DNA of 10,988 bases from Candidatus Bathyarchaeota archaeon. Its GTDB lineage: Archaea > Thermoproteota > Bathyarchaeia > TCS64. This document shows, piece by piece, positions 1 through 5,334 of the stretch; positions within the stretch are counted from its first letter, which is position 1, and every line of letters starts with the position of its first letter. A program made the translations under genes and the position numbers. The DNA lies in the NCBI GenBank assembly GCA_002726865.1, contig PBSW01000024.1, positions 7,785-18,772 on the forward strand. The letters are read 5' to 3'. The notes under the pieces were generated by a model. The model ran no database searches and was not told the DNA's origin. It was given only the letters and a program-made list of their open reading frames with translations.

Positions 1-192
1 GAGATAGGGTAGCTCTTTAAGCATATCCGAGTGCTTTTGACACTCTAGGGCGAGATGGGTGAATAGGGAACAAACAACCTCATTTTTTGTCAACTCAGCG
101 AACTGGCTGTACCTAGTCGATAGTTGCTCCTCTATACCCCTTGCGGTGTTAAGTGCTTCAAGCAGGGAGAGTTCAGTGATATTGGATTTCAA
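1..192 (-). CDS. Ferritin-like helical protein, N-terminal part (cut by left edge)
   Basis: Reading leftward from a TTG at 192, 64 codons stay open to the window edge, so the C-terminus is missing. The translation is a helical, amphipathic chain resembling the first two helices of small archaeal ferritin-like (rubrerythrin-related) proteins: a first helix around residues 7-35 with EEQ and a tyrosine/phenylalanine face, a short break at TKNE (36-39), then a second helix ending LECQKHSDML (49-58). In classical ferritins the residue three before the histidine is a metal-binding Glu. Here it is Cys51, with Glu50 one place earlier, so di-iron binding is doubtful. A TAG lies a few codons before the TTG and no in-frame ATG is available, so TTG is the best start. 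A TATA-like box centred about 33 bases upstream supports it. It lies 64 bases after a small membrane-protein gene on the same strand. The family call rests on helix pattern only. Confidence 0.55.
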   Translation of the reverse strand, partial: MKSNITELSLLEALNTARGIEEQLSTRYSQFAELTKNEVVCSLFTHLALECQKHSDMLKELPYL

Positions 193-219
193 TATATCGA
201 ATAGCTAGATGCCTTCACC

Positions 220-230
220 TATAAAAAAGG
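220..230 (-). promoter_or_regulatory. TATA-like box for the ferritin-like gene
   Basis: On the minus strand this reads CCTTTTTTATA. Its centre is about 33 bases before the TTG start at 192, the same distance as for S12, which would give a leader of only a few bases. Confidence 0.35.
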
Positions 231-256
231 CAGATAGCCTCAAGGGGACCGTCCCG

Positions 257-388
257 CTAATACTCTTCATCGGAGGAATAGTTCTTAATGAAAAAATAGA
301 CCTCTCTGACAATTCTATATAACGCATATACACCAAAAATATTACTGCCTATCATAAGTATCAGCCTAATGGGGGCCCCTGTCTCCAT
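257..388 (-). CDS. Small single-span membrane protein, unknown function
   Basis: This is an ATG-started frame of 43 residues. Residues 8-22 (RLILMIGSNIFGVYA) form one short hydrophobic segment, followed by a mixed aromatic/basic stretch (YRIVREVYFFIKNY) and an acidic tail SSDEEY. This suggests a single-pass or membrane-associated peptide. Start signals are unusually complete for so short a frame: a canonical TTTATATC box lies about 36 bases upstream, and a GGTGA ribosome binding site (394-398) sits five bases before the ATG. The next gene on the same strand, the ferritin-like fragment, starts 64 bases downstream. I do not recognise the family. The 37-residue frame on the other strand (209-322) has no start signals and is probably its antisense shadow. 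Confidence 0.5.
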   Translation of the reverse strand: METGAPIRLILMIGSNIFGVYALYRIVREVYFFIKNYSSDEEY

Positions 389-420
389 TTAGTTCACCAT
401 AGACGTTCTATCTGTGCTTT

Positions 421-428
421 GATATAAA
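421..428 (-). promoter_or_regulatory. TATA box TTTATATC for the 43-residue membrane protein
   Basis: On the minus strand this is TTTATATC preceded by GAGCC. It is one of the best TATA matches in the window and lies about 36 bases before the ATG at 388, leaving a short leader that contains GGTGA. Confidence 0.5.
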
Positions 429-578
429 GGCTCAGAACCACGGGTCTAGGGATTCTCTCTGTAATGGCTTGACAAAATTCATCCCAGCTATTGATTATGA
501 AAATAAATATTCAATACGCGCGCTATACAATACAGATCAAATAGACAATATTGGCCTGTGAGCTGATATTCCACAAAG
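429..578. other. Intergenic stretch between divergent promoters
   Basis: This lies between the leftward promoter at 421-428 and the rightward S12 promoter at 579. It is A/T-rich around 490-545. I see no open frame with start signals and no RNA gene. Confidence 0.4.
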
Positions 579-584
579 TTTAAA
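579..584 (+). promoter_or_regulatory. TATA box (TTTAAA) of the S12 gene
   Basis: CACAAAG followed by TTTAAAG resembles an archaeal BRE plus TATA box. Its centre is 33 bases before the S12 ATG, predicting a leader of about eight bases without a ribosome binding site. Confidence 0.55.
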
Positions 585-614
585 GATGCCCCCCTGCACG
601 GCATAGCTGATTTC

Positions 615-1043
615 ATGGCTAACGGGATGTACGCAGGCAGACGCCTCAAGAAAGTCCGGCGCAAGATGCGTTACAAGAGCAAGGACTACGTTCTTAGACT
701 TAAGCGGAGAACCGATAAGAAGGGTCTCCTAGAGGGTGCCCCCATGGGTAGGGGCATCGTCCTCCAAAAGGTGGGCATTGAGTCCAAGCAGCCAAACTCA
801 GCCATCCGTAAATGCGTCAGAGTCCAACTCATAAAGAACGGCCGTCTCGCTACCGCATTCCTCCCCGGAGATGGAGCCCTGAACTACGTCGATGAGCATG
901 ATGAGGTCACCATTGAAGGCATCGGGGGGCCCAGAGCCAGATCTATGGGAGATATCCCTGGCGTAAGATACAAAGTCAACTCTGTCAATGGCGTACCCCT
1001 GCAACTCATGGTAATAGGCAAAGTCCGTAAACCCATGCGCTAA
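615..1043 (+). CDS. rps12: 30S ribosomal protein S12 (uS12), archaeal type
   Basis: Protein S12 of the small ribosomal subunit sits near the decoding centre and helps monitor codon-anticodon pairing. The 142-residue protein has the archaeal/eukaryotic form. It has a basic N-terminus ([14 protein letters not shown]), the conserved [20 protein letters not shown] segment (48-67) with the KQPNSAIRK decoding loop, then [17 protein letters not shown] and the C-terminal [13 protein letters not shown] block. Length is normal for the family. The first ATG is chosen because archaeal S12 proteins carry an equivalent of the ANG before the basic segment, and a TATA box sits 33 bases upstream. The ATG at 627 would also give a usable protein. 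In most archaea S7 follows directly, but here it lies 598 bases away under its own promoter. A T-rich stretch just after the stop (about 1046-1066) may end transcription. Confidence 0.98.
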   Translation: MANGMYAGRRLKKVRRKMRYKSKDYVLRLKRRTDKKGLLEGAPMGRGIVLQKVGIESKQPNSAIRKCVRVQLIKNGRLATAFLPGDGALNYVDEHDEVTIEGIGGPRARSMGDIPGVRYKVNSVNGVPLQLMVIGKVRKPMR

Positions 1044-1349
1044 TCGCTTTAATTCTATTCTCTCCCAGCTTGAAAACGGGCGCTAGATTCACTAATTGTA
1101 GAGTCATACCAAGATTGTCCCACTGAACTTAATCTTCTAAAAAGGCCCAATGGTTCTCCAGTGGCGTTATTCATCAAATAGGTTGACGACGAATATAGTG
1201 GATTCTGAAAAAAACAAGAGGGCTGATGCGTAGGAGAGTCCACAGGGGGTTAATTGGAAAAAACAACTGTATAAGCACACATAATGCCCTCACCATATTT
1301 TACTCGAGCCTTATAGATATGGAACGAAAATAGCGGAGCCTCTGAGAGG

Positions 1350-1445
1350 TCAGACGACTAGGGATATCTCAATCAGGAACCTAAGCACCCAGTGTCCCGA
1401 TACAATGATCCCTACAACCACCCCTAATTCCTCTCTCTCATACAT
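1350..1445 (-). CDS. Possible 31-residue hydrophobic peptide
   Basis: This ATG-started frame has a charged start (MYEREE), then one hydrophobic stretch (LGVVVGIIVSGHWVLRFLIEISLVV) that could span a membrane. A TATA-like GTATAAC (minus strand, about 1475-1482) is centred some 33 bases upstream, the same spacing as for S12, but no ribosome binding site is visible. A palindrome lies just after its stop. So short a frame may be chance. The composition and promoter spacing are the only support. The function is unknown. Confidence 0.25.
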   Translation of the reverse strand: MYEREELGVVVGIIVSGHWVLRFLIEISLVV

Positions 1446-1588
1446 AAGTAAATGGCTGGGAACAAGAGGCTCATGTTATACGTCGTCAATAGTACGGCGC
1501 CACTAAAAGTAAAATAGGCCACTCGCGCACGGAATGTTCAACATATACCCAACACTCCAGCTAAAGGGATGGCGATTCTTGGTAAACC

Positions 1589-1596
1589 TTTTATTT
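1589..1596 (+). promoter_or_regulatory. TATA-like box of the S7 gene
   Basis: TTTTATTT preceded by GGTAAACC lies about 50 bases before the ATG at 1642, giving a leader of roughly 24 bases. That leader contains GTGAT (1634-1638), which can pair with the end of 16S rRNA. Confidence 0.4.
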
Positions 1597-1641
1597 CGGT
1601 TTCGTGTCATGCATTTCTGGTTCAACGGAAGATGTGATTCC

Positions 1642-2223
1642 ATGAGCAGTCAGATAACAGGGCCTCCGAAGCTATTTGGTGAGTGGACATTTGATGATAT
1701 CTCTGTAAGAGACATCGGACTTGTGCGGTATCTAAACATCGAGCCTATCTTTCTCCCACACTCTAGTGGAAGGCATACGGCCCGCAAATTTAGGAAATCC
1801 GACATGAGTATAGTAGAACGCCTCATCAATGCCCTGATGCGTCCCGGCAGTAGCGGTGGCGGAAAGCCCCGCCTCATAAGTGTCGTCCGTAATGCATTCA
1901 AGATTATCAATATTAGGACGGGGCGCAACCCTGTTGAAGTCCTAGTCAGGGCCGTCGAGAACTCCGCCCCTAATGAGGACACAACACGCATTGGCTACGG
2001 GGGAGTCGTCTATCGCCTCGCTGTGGACATCAGTCCCCAGCGCCGGATAGACCTTGCCCTGAGATACATCTCCAGAGGAATCAGGGACGCCACGTTCAGC
2101 AACCGCTTAACACTTGAAGAAGTCCTAGCAACCCAGTTAATCGGTGCCGCTAACAACAACGCTAATGCTTTCTCCATCCGAAGGAAAAGAGAAGTTGAGA
2201 GAATTGCTCTCTCATCCAGGTAA
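1642..2223 (+). CDS. rps7: 30S ribosomal protein S7 (uS7), archaeal type
   Basis: S7 binds the 3' major domain of 16S rRNA, nucleates assembly of the 30S head and lies near the E site. The 194-residue protein matches archaeal S7 from end to end: KLFGEW near the N-terminus, LPHSSGRHTARKF, IVERLINALMRPG, then NPVEVLVRAVENSAP, TRIGYGGVVYRLAVDISPQRR, and the C-terminal AANNNANAFSIRRKREVERIALSSR region. The start at 1642 is preferred over the upstream in-frame ATG at 1534. The extra 36 residues from that ATG are hydrophobic and unlike any S7, and the promoter lies between the two ATGs. The usual downstream archaeal partners, EF-1alpha and S10, are absent; the next gene is convergent, with only nine bases between the two stop codons. 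Confidence 0.97.
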   Translation: MSSQITGPPKLFGEWTFDDISVRDIGLVRYLNIEPIFLPHSSGRHTARKFRKSDMSIVERLINALMRPGSSGGGKPRLISVVRNAFKIINIRTGRNPVEVLVRAVENSAPNEDTTRIGYGGVVYRLAVDISPQRRIDLALRYISRGIRDATFSNRLTLEEVLATQLIGAANNNANAFSIRRKREVERIALSSR

Positions 2224-2232
2224 ACGGCAGAC

Positions 2233-3084
2233 TCAAATAAAGCTTCCAAACAGGAAGCCAAATAGTCCGGACAACATCAACGGTAGGATCCAGTTTTTAA
2301 CTTTTCTGCTATTTTCCCTACTCGGCTCTCTTAGTAATGAGATCGAAAGATAGATCAATCCTAGATCCGTGGCCGCCACGAATGGAATATACCAGAACGA
2401 TACCAGATGCAGGTAGACTGGGACCACTGAGACTAGAACCGCCAGAACGTAGCTAGTAACAGATACAATCGCAGCAGTATCCCGACCTCTCAAAACCGCC
2501 ACGGTTCTGATTCCAGATGCCCTATCACCCTCAATATCGACAACCCCCTTTGTTACCTCCCTCCCGGTGTTCGTGAGAAATGCAAGAAGGGCAAAGAGCA
2601 TGGAGTGGCTTAGGCTAGTCTCCCCTCCAATAAAACCACCGTAAACAAAAGGAAGAGAGATACACCCGCTCACGATGAGATTCCCAGGGAGTCCCGTCCG
2701 CTTTCCCAATGTAGAGTAGAACATCATTCCCACCCAAGCTAGTGCTGCAATCAGCAGACTGCCCATGCTCGTCAATCCTGCCAATCCCAGCCCTAACACG
2801 CTGAAAACGAAGGTGACAACCAAAGCCTCCCCCGGGGACACTGCCAAGCTAGGAATGGGACGCCCAGGCTCGTTTATCACATCAATCTCCCTATCGTAAT
2901 AGTCATTCACAGCCATGGCACTGCCACTTAGGAAGAATCCAACGAAGAATGCCAGGGCCAGCTCCTGGACCGATGACGGGAGCAGAGACTTTTCGCCAAT
3001 AGCCACCCCTACCAGCACCGCGAATCCCATCATTATAGAGTTCACTGGTCTCACGATCCGAAACAGTCCACCTATGGAGACCAT
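2233..3084 (-). CDS. UbiA-family prenyltransferase, probably digeranylgeranylglyceryl phosphate synthase
   Basis: This is probably the membrane enzyme that adds the second geranylgeranyl chain to geranylgeranylglyceryl phosphate, an essential step in archaeal ether-lipid synthesis. The 283-residue protein has about eight hydrophobic segments. The first UbiA Asp motif is NDYYDREID (60-68), followed by NEPGRPIPS (71-79), both typical of this subfamily. The second Asp-rich motif is DIEGDRASGIRT (183-194), preceded by GREVTKG. These aspartates bind Mg2+ and the diphosphate of the donor. Length is normal. The start has a TATA box (TTAATATC) about 30 bases upstream and a very short leader, so it is probably transcribed alone. 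It converges on S7. Other UbiA enzymes, such as menaquinone or heme a types, share the fold, but the motif spacing and archaeal context favour the lipid role. Confidence 0.88.
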   Translation of the reverse strand: MVSIGGLFRIVRPVNSIMMGFAVLVGVAIGEKSLLPSSVQELALAFFVGFFLSGSAMAVNDYYDREIDVINEPGRPIPSLAVSPGEALVVTFVFSVLGLGLAGLTSMGSLLIAALAWVGMMFYSTLGKRTGLPGNLIVSGCISLPFVYGGFIGGETSLSHSMLFALLAFLTNTGREVTKGVVDIEGDRASGIRTVAVLRGRDTAAIVSVTSYVLAVLVSVVPVYLHLVSFWYIPFVAATDLGLIYLSISLLREPSRENSRKVKNWILPLMLSGLFGFLFGSFI

Positions 3085-3108
3085 ACCTATCGAGTCTACA
3101 AGAAGAAA

Positions 3109-3117
3109 GATATTAAC
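3109..3117 (-). promoter_or_regulatory. TATA box of the UbiA prenyltransferase gene
   Basis: On the minus strand GTTAATATC lies about 30 bases before the ATG at 3084, predicting a leader of a few bases. Confidence 0.5.
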
Positions 3118-3211
3118 CCTGCTCCCCTAGATCGCTCTCGACGAGGGAACTAACGGCTTTTCGTGTAGTACAGAAGGCAATCGTAAAGACGAATAAGTTA
3201 TTGTTACATCA

Positions 3212-3598
3212 ATGCAGAGGATCAATCCCATTGAAAGCTGCAACTATAAACTGATTGACCCACAGAAACGCCAAAGGCTAGCAAAAAACACTGAGGAGGA
3301 CCAGTTCAGGCCGATACCATCTCTGTGGGGAGGCGCATCATTAAAGATCTAGGATGCTTCCAAAAATAGAAATTCGCTACGGTTAGGGAATGTGATATAT
3401 CAAAGGTATAATAACCTCAGCTGGTTTAACATCGAGCGATTAGAGATCCTTGACGACGAAAAGCTCTGGTTCCTTCACCGATCATCATCGATTCGAGTCC
3501 ATAAAAAGGGCGAAAAAACTAAATATTTAACAATTGCCCCGTCTCGCGTGGAAGAGCGGCCTAGATGGCATGCACTGTCTCCAAGCTTTTCCCTGTGA
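3212..3598 (+). pseudogene. Unrecognised open frame interrupted by one TAG
   Basis: From an ATG at 3212 one reading frame runs 128 codons to the TGA at 3596-3598 with a single interruption, TAG at 3350-3352. The first part is 46 residues and basic-acidic (QKRQRLAKNTEEDQFRPIP). The second part, which could also start at a GTG at 3392, includes NIERLEILDDEKLWFLHRSS and a lysine-rich stretch. No domain is recognised, and no ribosome binding site or well-placed TATA box is seen. One stop in so many codons is fewer than expected by chance, which suggests a decayed gene. TAG read-through is a remote alternative. A short leftward frame (3561-3647) overlaps its end. This is the only content I can offer for the gap between UbiA and the pyruvate-kinase-domain gene. 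Confidence 0.22.
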
Positions 3599-3656
3599 AT
3601 TTAGAGAAAACCTTTCCACATGAGGAAAACGCGATCATGATTTTCATGGCAGTCAC

Positions 3657-4166
3657 TTAGGTTGGGAGGGCTATGACCTCGAGAACTGCCAACTCATCTT
3701 TTAGGTCAGTGTCGACCAAATCCTCTGGAGTTGAGGGCCTTACTACGAGGGCTGTGTCAAGTCCGTGTCTCCCCCCACCGATGGCAAGGACGGGCTCGGA
3801 GGCCAAGCCCTTCCCTGCAGCGATAACTACAGCCTCCAGAGCGGCCTTAACACCTGAACTGCAGGCCTGTAATGCTTCACGCATCTCCCTGTGATCCTGA
3901 ATGTGAAGATCAGCATTCTCCACCAACACAACCTTCAGCTTCTTCATTGCCTTTTTCAAGGAGTTAGAGTACTCGAACTCTGTGACGCTCACGACCTTAG
4001 CGGATCCCTTTAGCGCCTCGCTGAACTTAATGACCTGTTTGCCTTTCATGCTGGCAATGACGACTGTGGATATACCACCTTTGTTGACTCTATCCGCGAC
4101 AGCGTTGATGAGGGACAGAACTGTTTTTCCTGTGTCTAGGTGGAGGATAATTTGATTGATATCCAT
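3657..4166 (-). CDS. Free-standing pyruvate kinase C-terminal (alpha/beta) domain protein
   Basis: The 169 residues match only the C-terminal alpha/beta domain of pyruvate kinase. That domain carries the allosteric site in the full enzyme and lacks catalytic residues. Visible marks are TGKTVLSLINAVADRVNKGGISTVVIASMKGKQ (12-44), a Rossmann-like start followed by a strand-turn segment, then KVVSVTEF and the glycine-rich AIGGGRHGLDTALVVRPS near the end. Such stand-alone domains occur widely in archaea and have no established role; binding of a phosphorylated or nucleotide ligand is inference. The protein appears complete and cytoplasmic. A TATA box lies about 44 bases upstream of the ATG. It is not in an obvious operon. 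A 28-residue frame starts ten bases after its stop. Confidence 0.85.
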   Translation of the reverse strand: MDINQIILHLDTGKTVLSLINAVADRVNKGGISTVVIASMKGKQVIKFSEALKGSAKVVSVTEFEYSNSLKKAMKKLKVVLVENADLHIQDHREMREALQACSSGVKAALEAVVIAAGKGLASEPVLAIGGGRHGLDTALVVRPSTPEDLVDTDLKDELAVLEVIALPT

Positions 4167-4206
4167 GATCTGGTCTCAGTCTCCATCAAGATAGGAATCT
4201 GGTTTC

Positions 4207-4213
4207 TATAAAG
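4207..4213 (-). promoter_or_regulatory. TATA box of the pyruvate-kinase-domain gene
   Basis: On the minus strand CTTTATA is about 44 bases before the ATG at 4166. Two further TATA-like sequences lie just upstream (4217-4223 and 4235-4242), so the exact box is uncertain. Confidence 0.45.
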
Positions 4214-4237
4214 CTGTTTATAGCGCGCGAACTCTAT

Positions 4238-4291
4238 AAAATAGACTCAATACAAACGGTTAATTCTAAAAGAACGATTTAAAATAGACTC
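4238..4291 (+). repeat. Direct repeat AAAATAGACTC, two copies 43 bases apart
   Basis: AAAATAGACTC occurs at 4238-4248 and again at 4281-4291. Each copy overlaps the 3' part of a rightward TATA-like box (TATAAAAT at 4235-4242 and TTTAAAAT at 4278-4285). It may be a duplicated promoter or a regulator site. Confidence 0.6.
4278..4285 (+). promoter_or_regulatory. Rightward TATA box TTTAAAAT
   Basis: This box points rightward, and its centre is about 28 bases before an ATG at 4310, the spacing expected for a leaderless transcript. It may also serve an untranslated RNA. Confidence 0.35.
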
Positions 4292-4309
4292 GTTTTCAAG
4301 CGAAGGAAA

Positions 4310-4486
4310 ATGAGCGTGAGGTTGGATAAGCACCGGAAACTGGGTAAAAATGCAATCAAAAACAACCAGGTAAGATACAAGGGTTTAATGACATTTACAC
4401 GCACATTAACGGTTATTCTAATGGGGTTCGTTTCCTTCCCAGGATCTACTCCAGTTTTCTTCCCAGTCTTCGGTAAGACTCTCTGA
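4310..4486 (+). CDS. Possible 58-residue protein overlapping the zinc-protein gene on the other strand
   Basis: This ATG frame is placed for leaderless translation from the box at 4278-4285. The first 26 residues are strongly basic (RLDKHRKLGKNAIKNNQVRYK). The rest is hydrophobic, but from 4418 on it is antisense to the end of the zinc-protein gene, so that half may be meaningless. The unit may instead be a short RNA antisense to the zinc-protein message. No family is recognised. Confidence is low because the case rests on promoter spacing alone. Confidence 0.22.
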   Translation: MSVRLDKHRKLGKNAIKNNQVRYKGLMTFTRTLTVILMGFVSFPGSTPVFFPVFGKTL

Positions 4487-4615
4487 TTCCCAGCCTTGAC
4501 AATCGTAGCATAATTTGCCCATTACATCGCCACACTCTTTGCAGAACTGGGACTCGCAGTTGGAACAGTTATGAGCCTCGATGGCTTCCATTCCGCAGAT
4601 CTCGCAGATAAGCAT
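4418..4615 (-). CDS. Small eight-cysteine zinc-binding protein with acidic Trp-rich tail
   Basis: The 65-residue protein has four CxxC pairs at C4/C7, C17/C20, C25/C28 and C36/C39 with spacings 9, 4 and 7, plus His15. Eight ligands suggest two zinc ions, possibly in a cross-brace like RING, FYVE or B-box folds. The rest (40-65) is acidic and rich in tryptophan, including ESESLTEDWEENWSRSWEG, and looks disordered or partner-binding. It is short but complete. An A/T-rich box on the minus strand (about 4652-4663) lies some 43 bases before the ATG and could be its promoter. No function can be assigned; adaptor or nucleic-acid binding roles are inference. It is transcribed in the same direction as the pyruvate-kinase-domain gene, but 251 bases away. 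Confidence 0.75.
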   Translation of the reverse strand: MLICEICGMEAIEAHNCSNCESQFCKECGDVMGKLCYDCQGWESESLTEDWEENWSRSWEGNEPH

Positions 4616-4720
4616 GGTATATTTCCACTAGTTGCATGGGTTGAATAATATTCATTAATAAATCTATTGAAGTGTAAACTGGCTTCTTTCAGGAAATCAG
4701 AAGATGATCCCCTGAAAGAA

Positions 4721-4728
4721 TAATATAT
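4721..4728 (+). promoter_or_regulatory. Rightward TATA box TAATATAT
   Basis: GAAAGAA followed by TAATATAT is a good BRE-TATA match. It is centred about 32 bases before an ATG at 4756, as for leaderless genes in this window. Confidence 0.4.
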
Positions 4729-4755
4729 CCTCGAAGCTGAGATTTGAAATTGAAT

Positions 4756-4868
4756 ATGGATTTTCATATCTATTTCTACCCAAAGGCATCATTCGTGAGC
4801 TATCTAAGGATTGCAGCTACGCTAAGGTTGAGGCGGACGAATATGATTGCCTTTTGATCTACTACTAG
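4756..4868 (+). pseudogene. Short frame with a frameshift or slippery site, unknown
   Basis: From the ATG at 4756 the direct frame ends after 33 codons. A protein-like frame shifted by -1 runs on to TAG at 4866-4868 (KGIIRELSKDC, then YAKVEADEYDCLLIYY). The two meet at C CCA AAG (4779-4785), which has the X XXY YYZ form of a -1 slippery heptamer. A shift there would give a 37-residue product. The -1 frame is also open upstream back to a TGA at 4713, so simple gene decay is equally likely. Support is the promoter spacing and the look of the second frame. No family is recognised. Confidence 0.2.
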
Positions 4869-5091
4869 TTAAATTATAACATCATGGTCGGCCCCCAAAT
4901 AGATATTAATATGAGACTCAAGGCGGTAGACCGCTGCGGTGTGTAGATGTACATCCTCACGCCGACCACGCCCGATGTAGAGTGGGAGACCCCGAGAGGG
5001 GGATAAAATTCACCTAGCTGGCGAACGACGGTTTCAGCGATATTATAAAGGTGCCCCCTGAGTGATTCCACTCCCTTGACACGCTGTCACT
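4869..5091. other. Non-coding or decayed stretch
   Basis: A leftward frame from GTG 5071 to 4874 (65 residues) contains protein-like segments such as HLYNIAETVVRQLGEFYPP, but no well-placed start signals. It may be a decayed continuation of the small frame at 5092-5256, from which it is separated by several stops in every frame. Nothing else is seen. Confidence 0.3.
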
Positions 5092-5256
5092 CTAGATCCT
5101 AGAGGCTGCAGCTGACGAGCAGGAGAGGTCTGTAATAGAATTGGGTCTAAAGGACGAACCCTGATTACCAAAGTGGGCGGTAAGCCTCTCGACCTCGAAA
5201 AGTGCCCCATAGTCTATGAGAGGGCGGCTAAGTCTGACAGGCCCCTCTTTTTCCAC
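5092..5256 (-). CDS. Possible small last gene of the AOR operon, unknown
   Basis: This frame starts at GTG 5256, right after the strong ribosome binding sequence GGGGGAGGTGG, and runs 54 codons. Its spacing of about three bases is shorter than ideal. It lies 78 bases after the AOR stop on the same strand, so it would be read on the same transcript. The translation looks protein-like (RLSRPLIDYGALFEVERLTAHFG) but is not recognised, and it lacks the features of MoaD or ThiF, which often sit beside AOR genes. The end (CSSAAASRI) looks arbitrary, and a further open frame follows in another phase at 4874-5071, so this may be the first half of a broken gene of about 120 residues. Confidence 0.33.
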   Translation of the reverse strand: MEKEGPVRLSRPLIDYGALFEVERLTAHFGNQGSSFRPNSITDLSCSSAAASRI

Positions 5257-5334
5257 CCCACCTCCCCCATTAACACTAATTGGACGGGTGACTGGCGACT
5301 GGATCCCAATTAGGAGGTTCGAATTCTACTGCGT

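Larger units (their letters stand above)
1044..1641. other. 598-base gap between S12 and S7
   Basis: No confident gene was found here. It holds a T-rich stretch after S12, a perfect 11-base palindrome CCTCTGAGAGG (1339-1349), a possible 31-residue leftward frame (1350-1445), and the S7 promoter near 1589. No tRNA or insertion sequence was seen. Other frames, such as a leftward 62-residue one at 1055-1243 and a hydrophobic leftward 40-residue one at 1174-1296, lack well-placed start signals. Confidence 0.5.

Noticed and set aside
209..322. Rightward 37-residue frame
   Set aside because: It lies opposite the 43-residue membrane protein, which has much better start signals.
1055..1243. Leftward 62-residue frame
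   Set aside because: No start signals, unconvincing composition and a GTG start; probably chance.
1174..1296. Leftward 40-residue hydrophobic frame
   Set aside because: The only TATA-like sequence is about 19 bases from the ATG, too near, and there is no ribosome binding site.
1534..1641. N-terminal extension of S7 from an upstream in-frame ATG
   Set aside because: The extra 36 residues are hydrophobic and unlike any S7, and the likely promoter lies downstream of that ATG.
3470..3505. GATTCGAGTCC resembling a tRNA T-arm
   Set aside because: The flanking bases do not form a T-stem and no cloverleaf or acceptor pairing could be built around it.
3561..3647. Leftward 28-residue frame ten bases after the pyruvate-kinase-domain gene
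   Set aside because: It starts like many real proteins (MKIMIAF), but it is very short, overlaps another candidate and has no clear ribosome binding site.
4522..4767. Leftward 81-residue frame
   Set aside because: Its second half is an out-of-frame shadow of the zinc-protein gene, and its start lacks signals.
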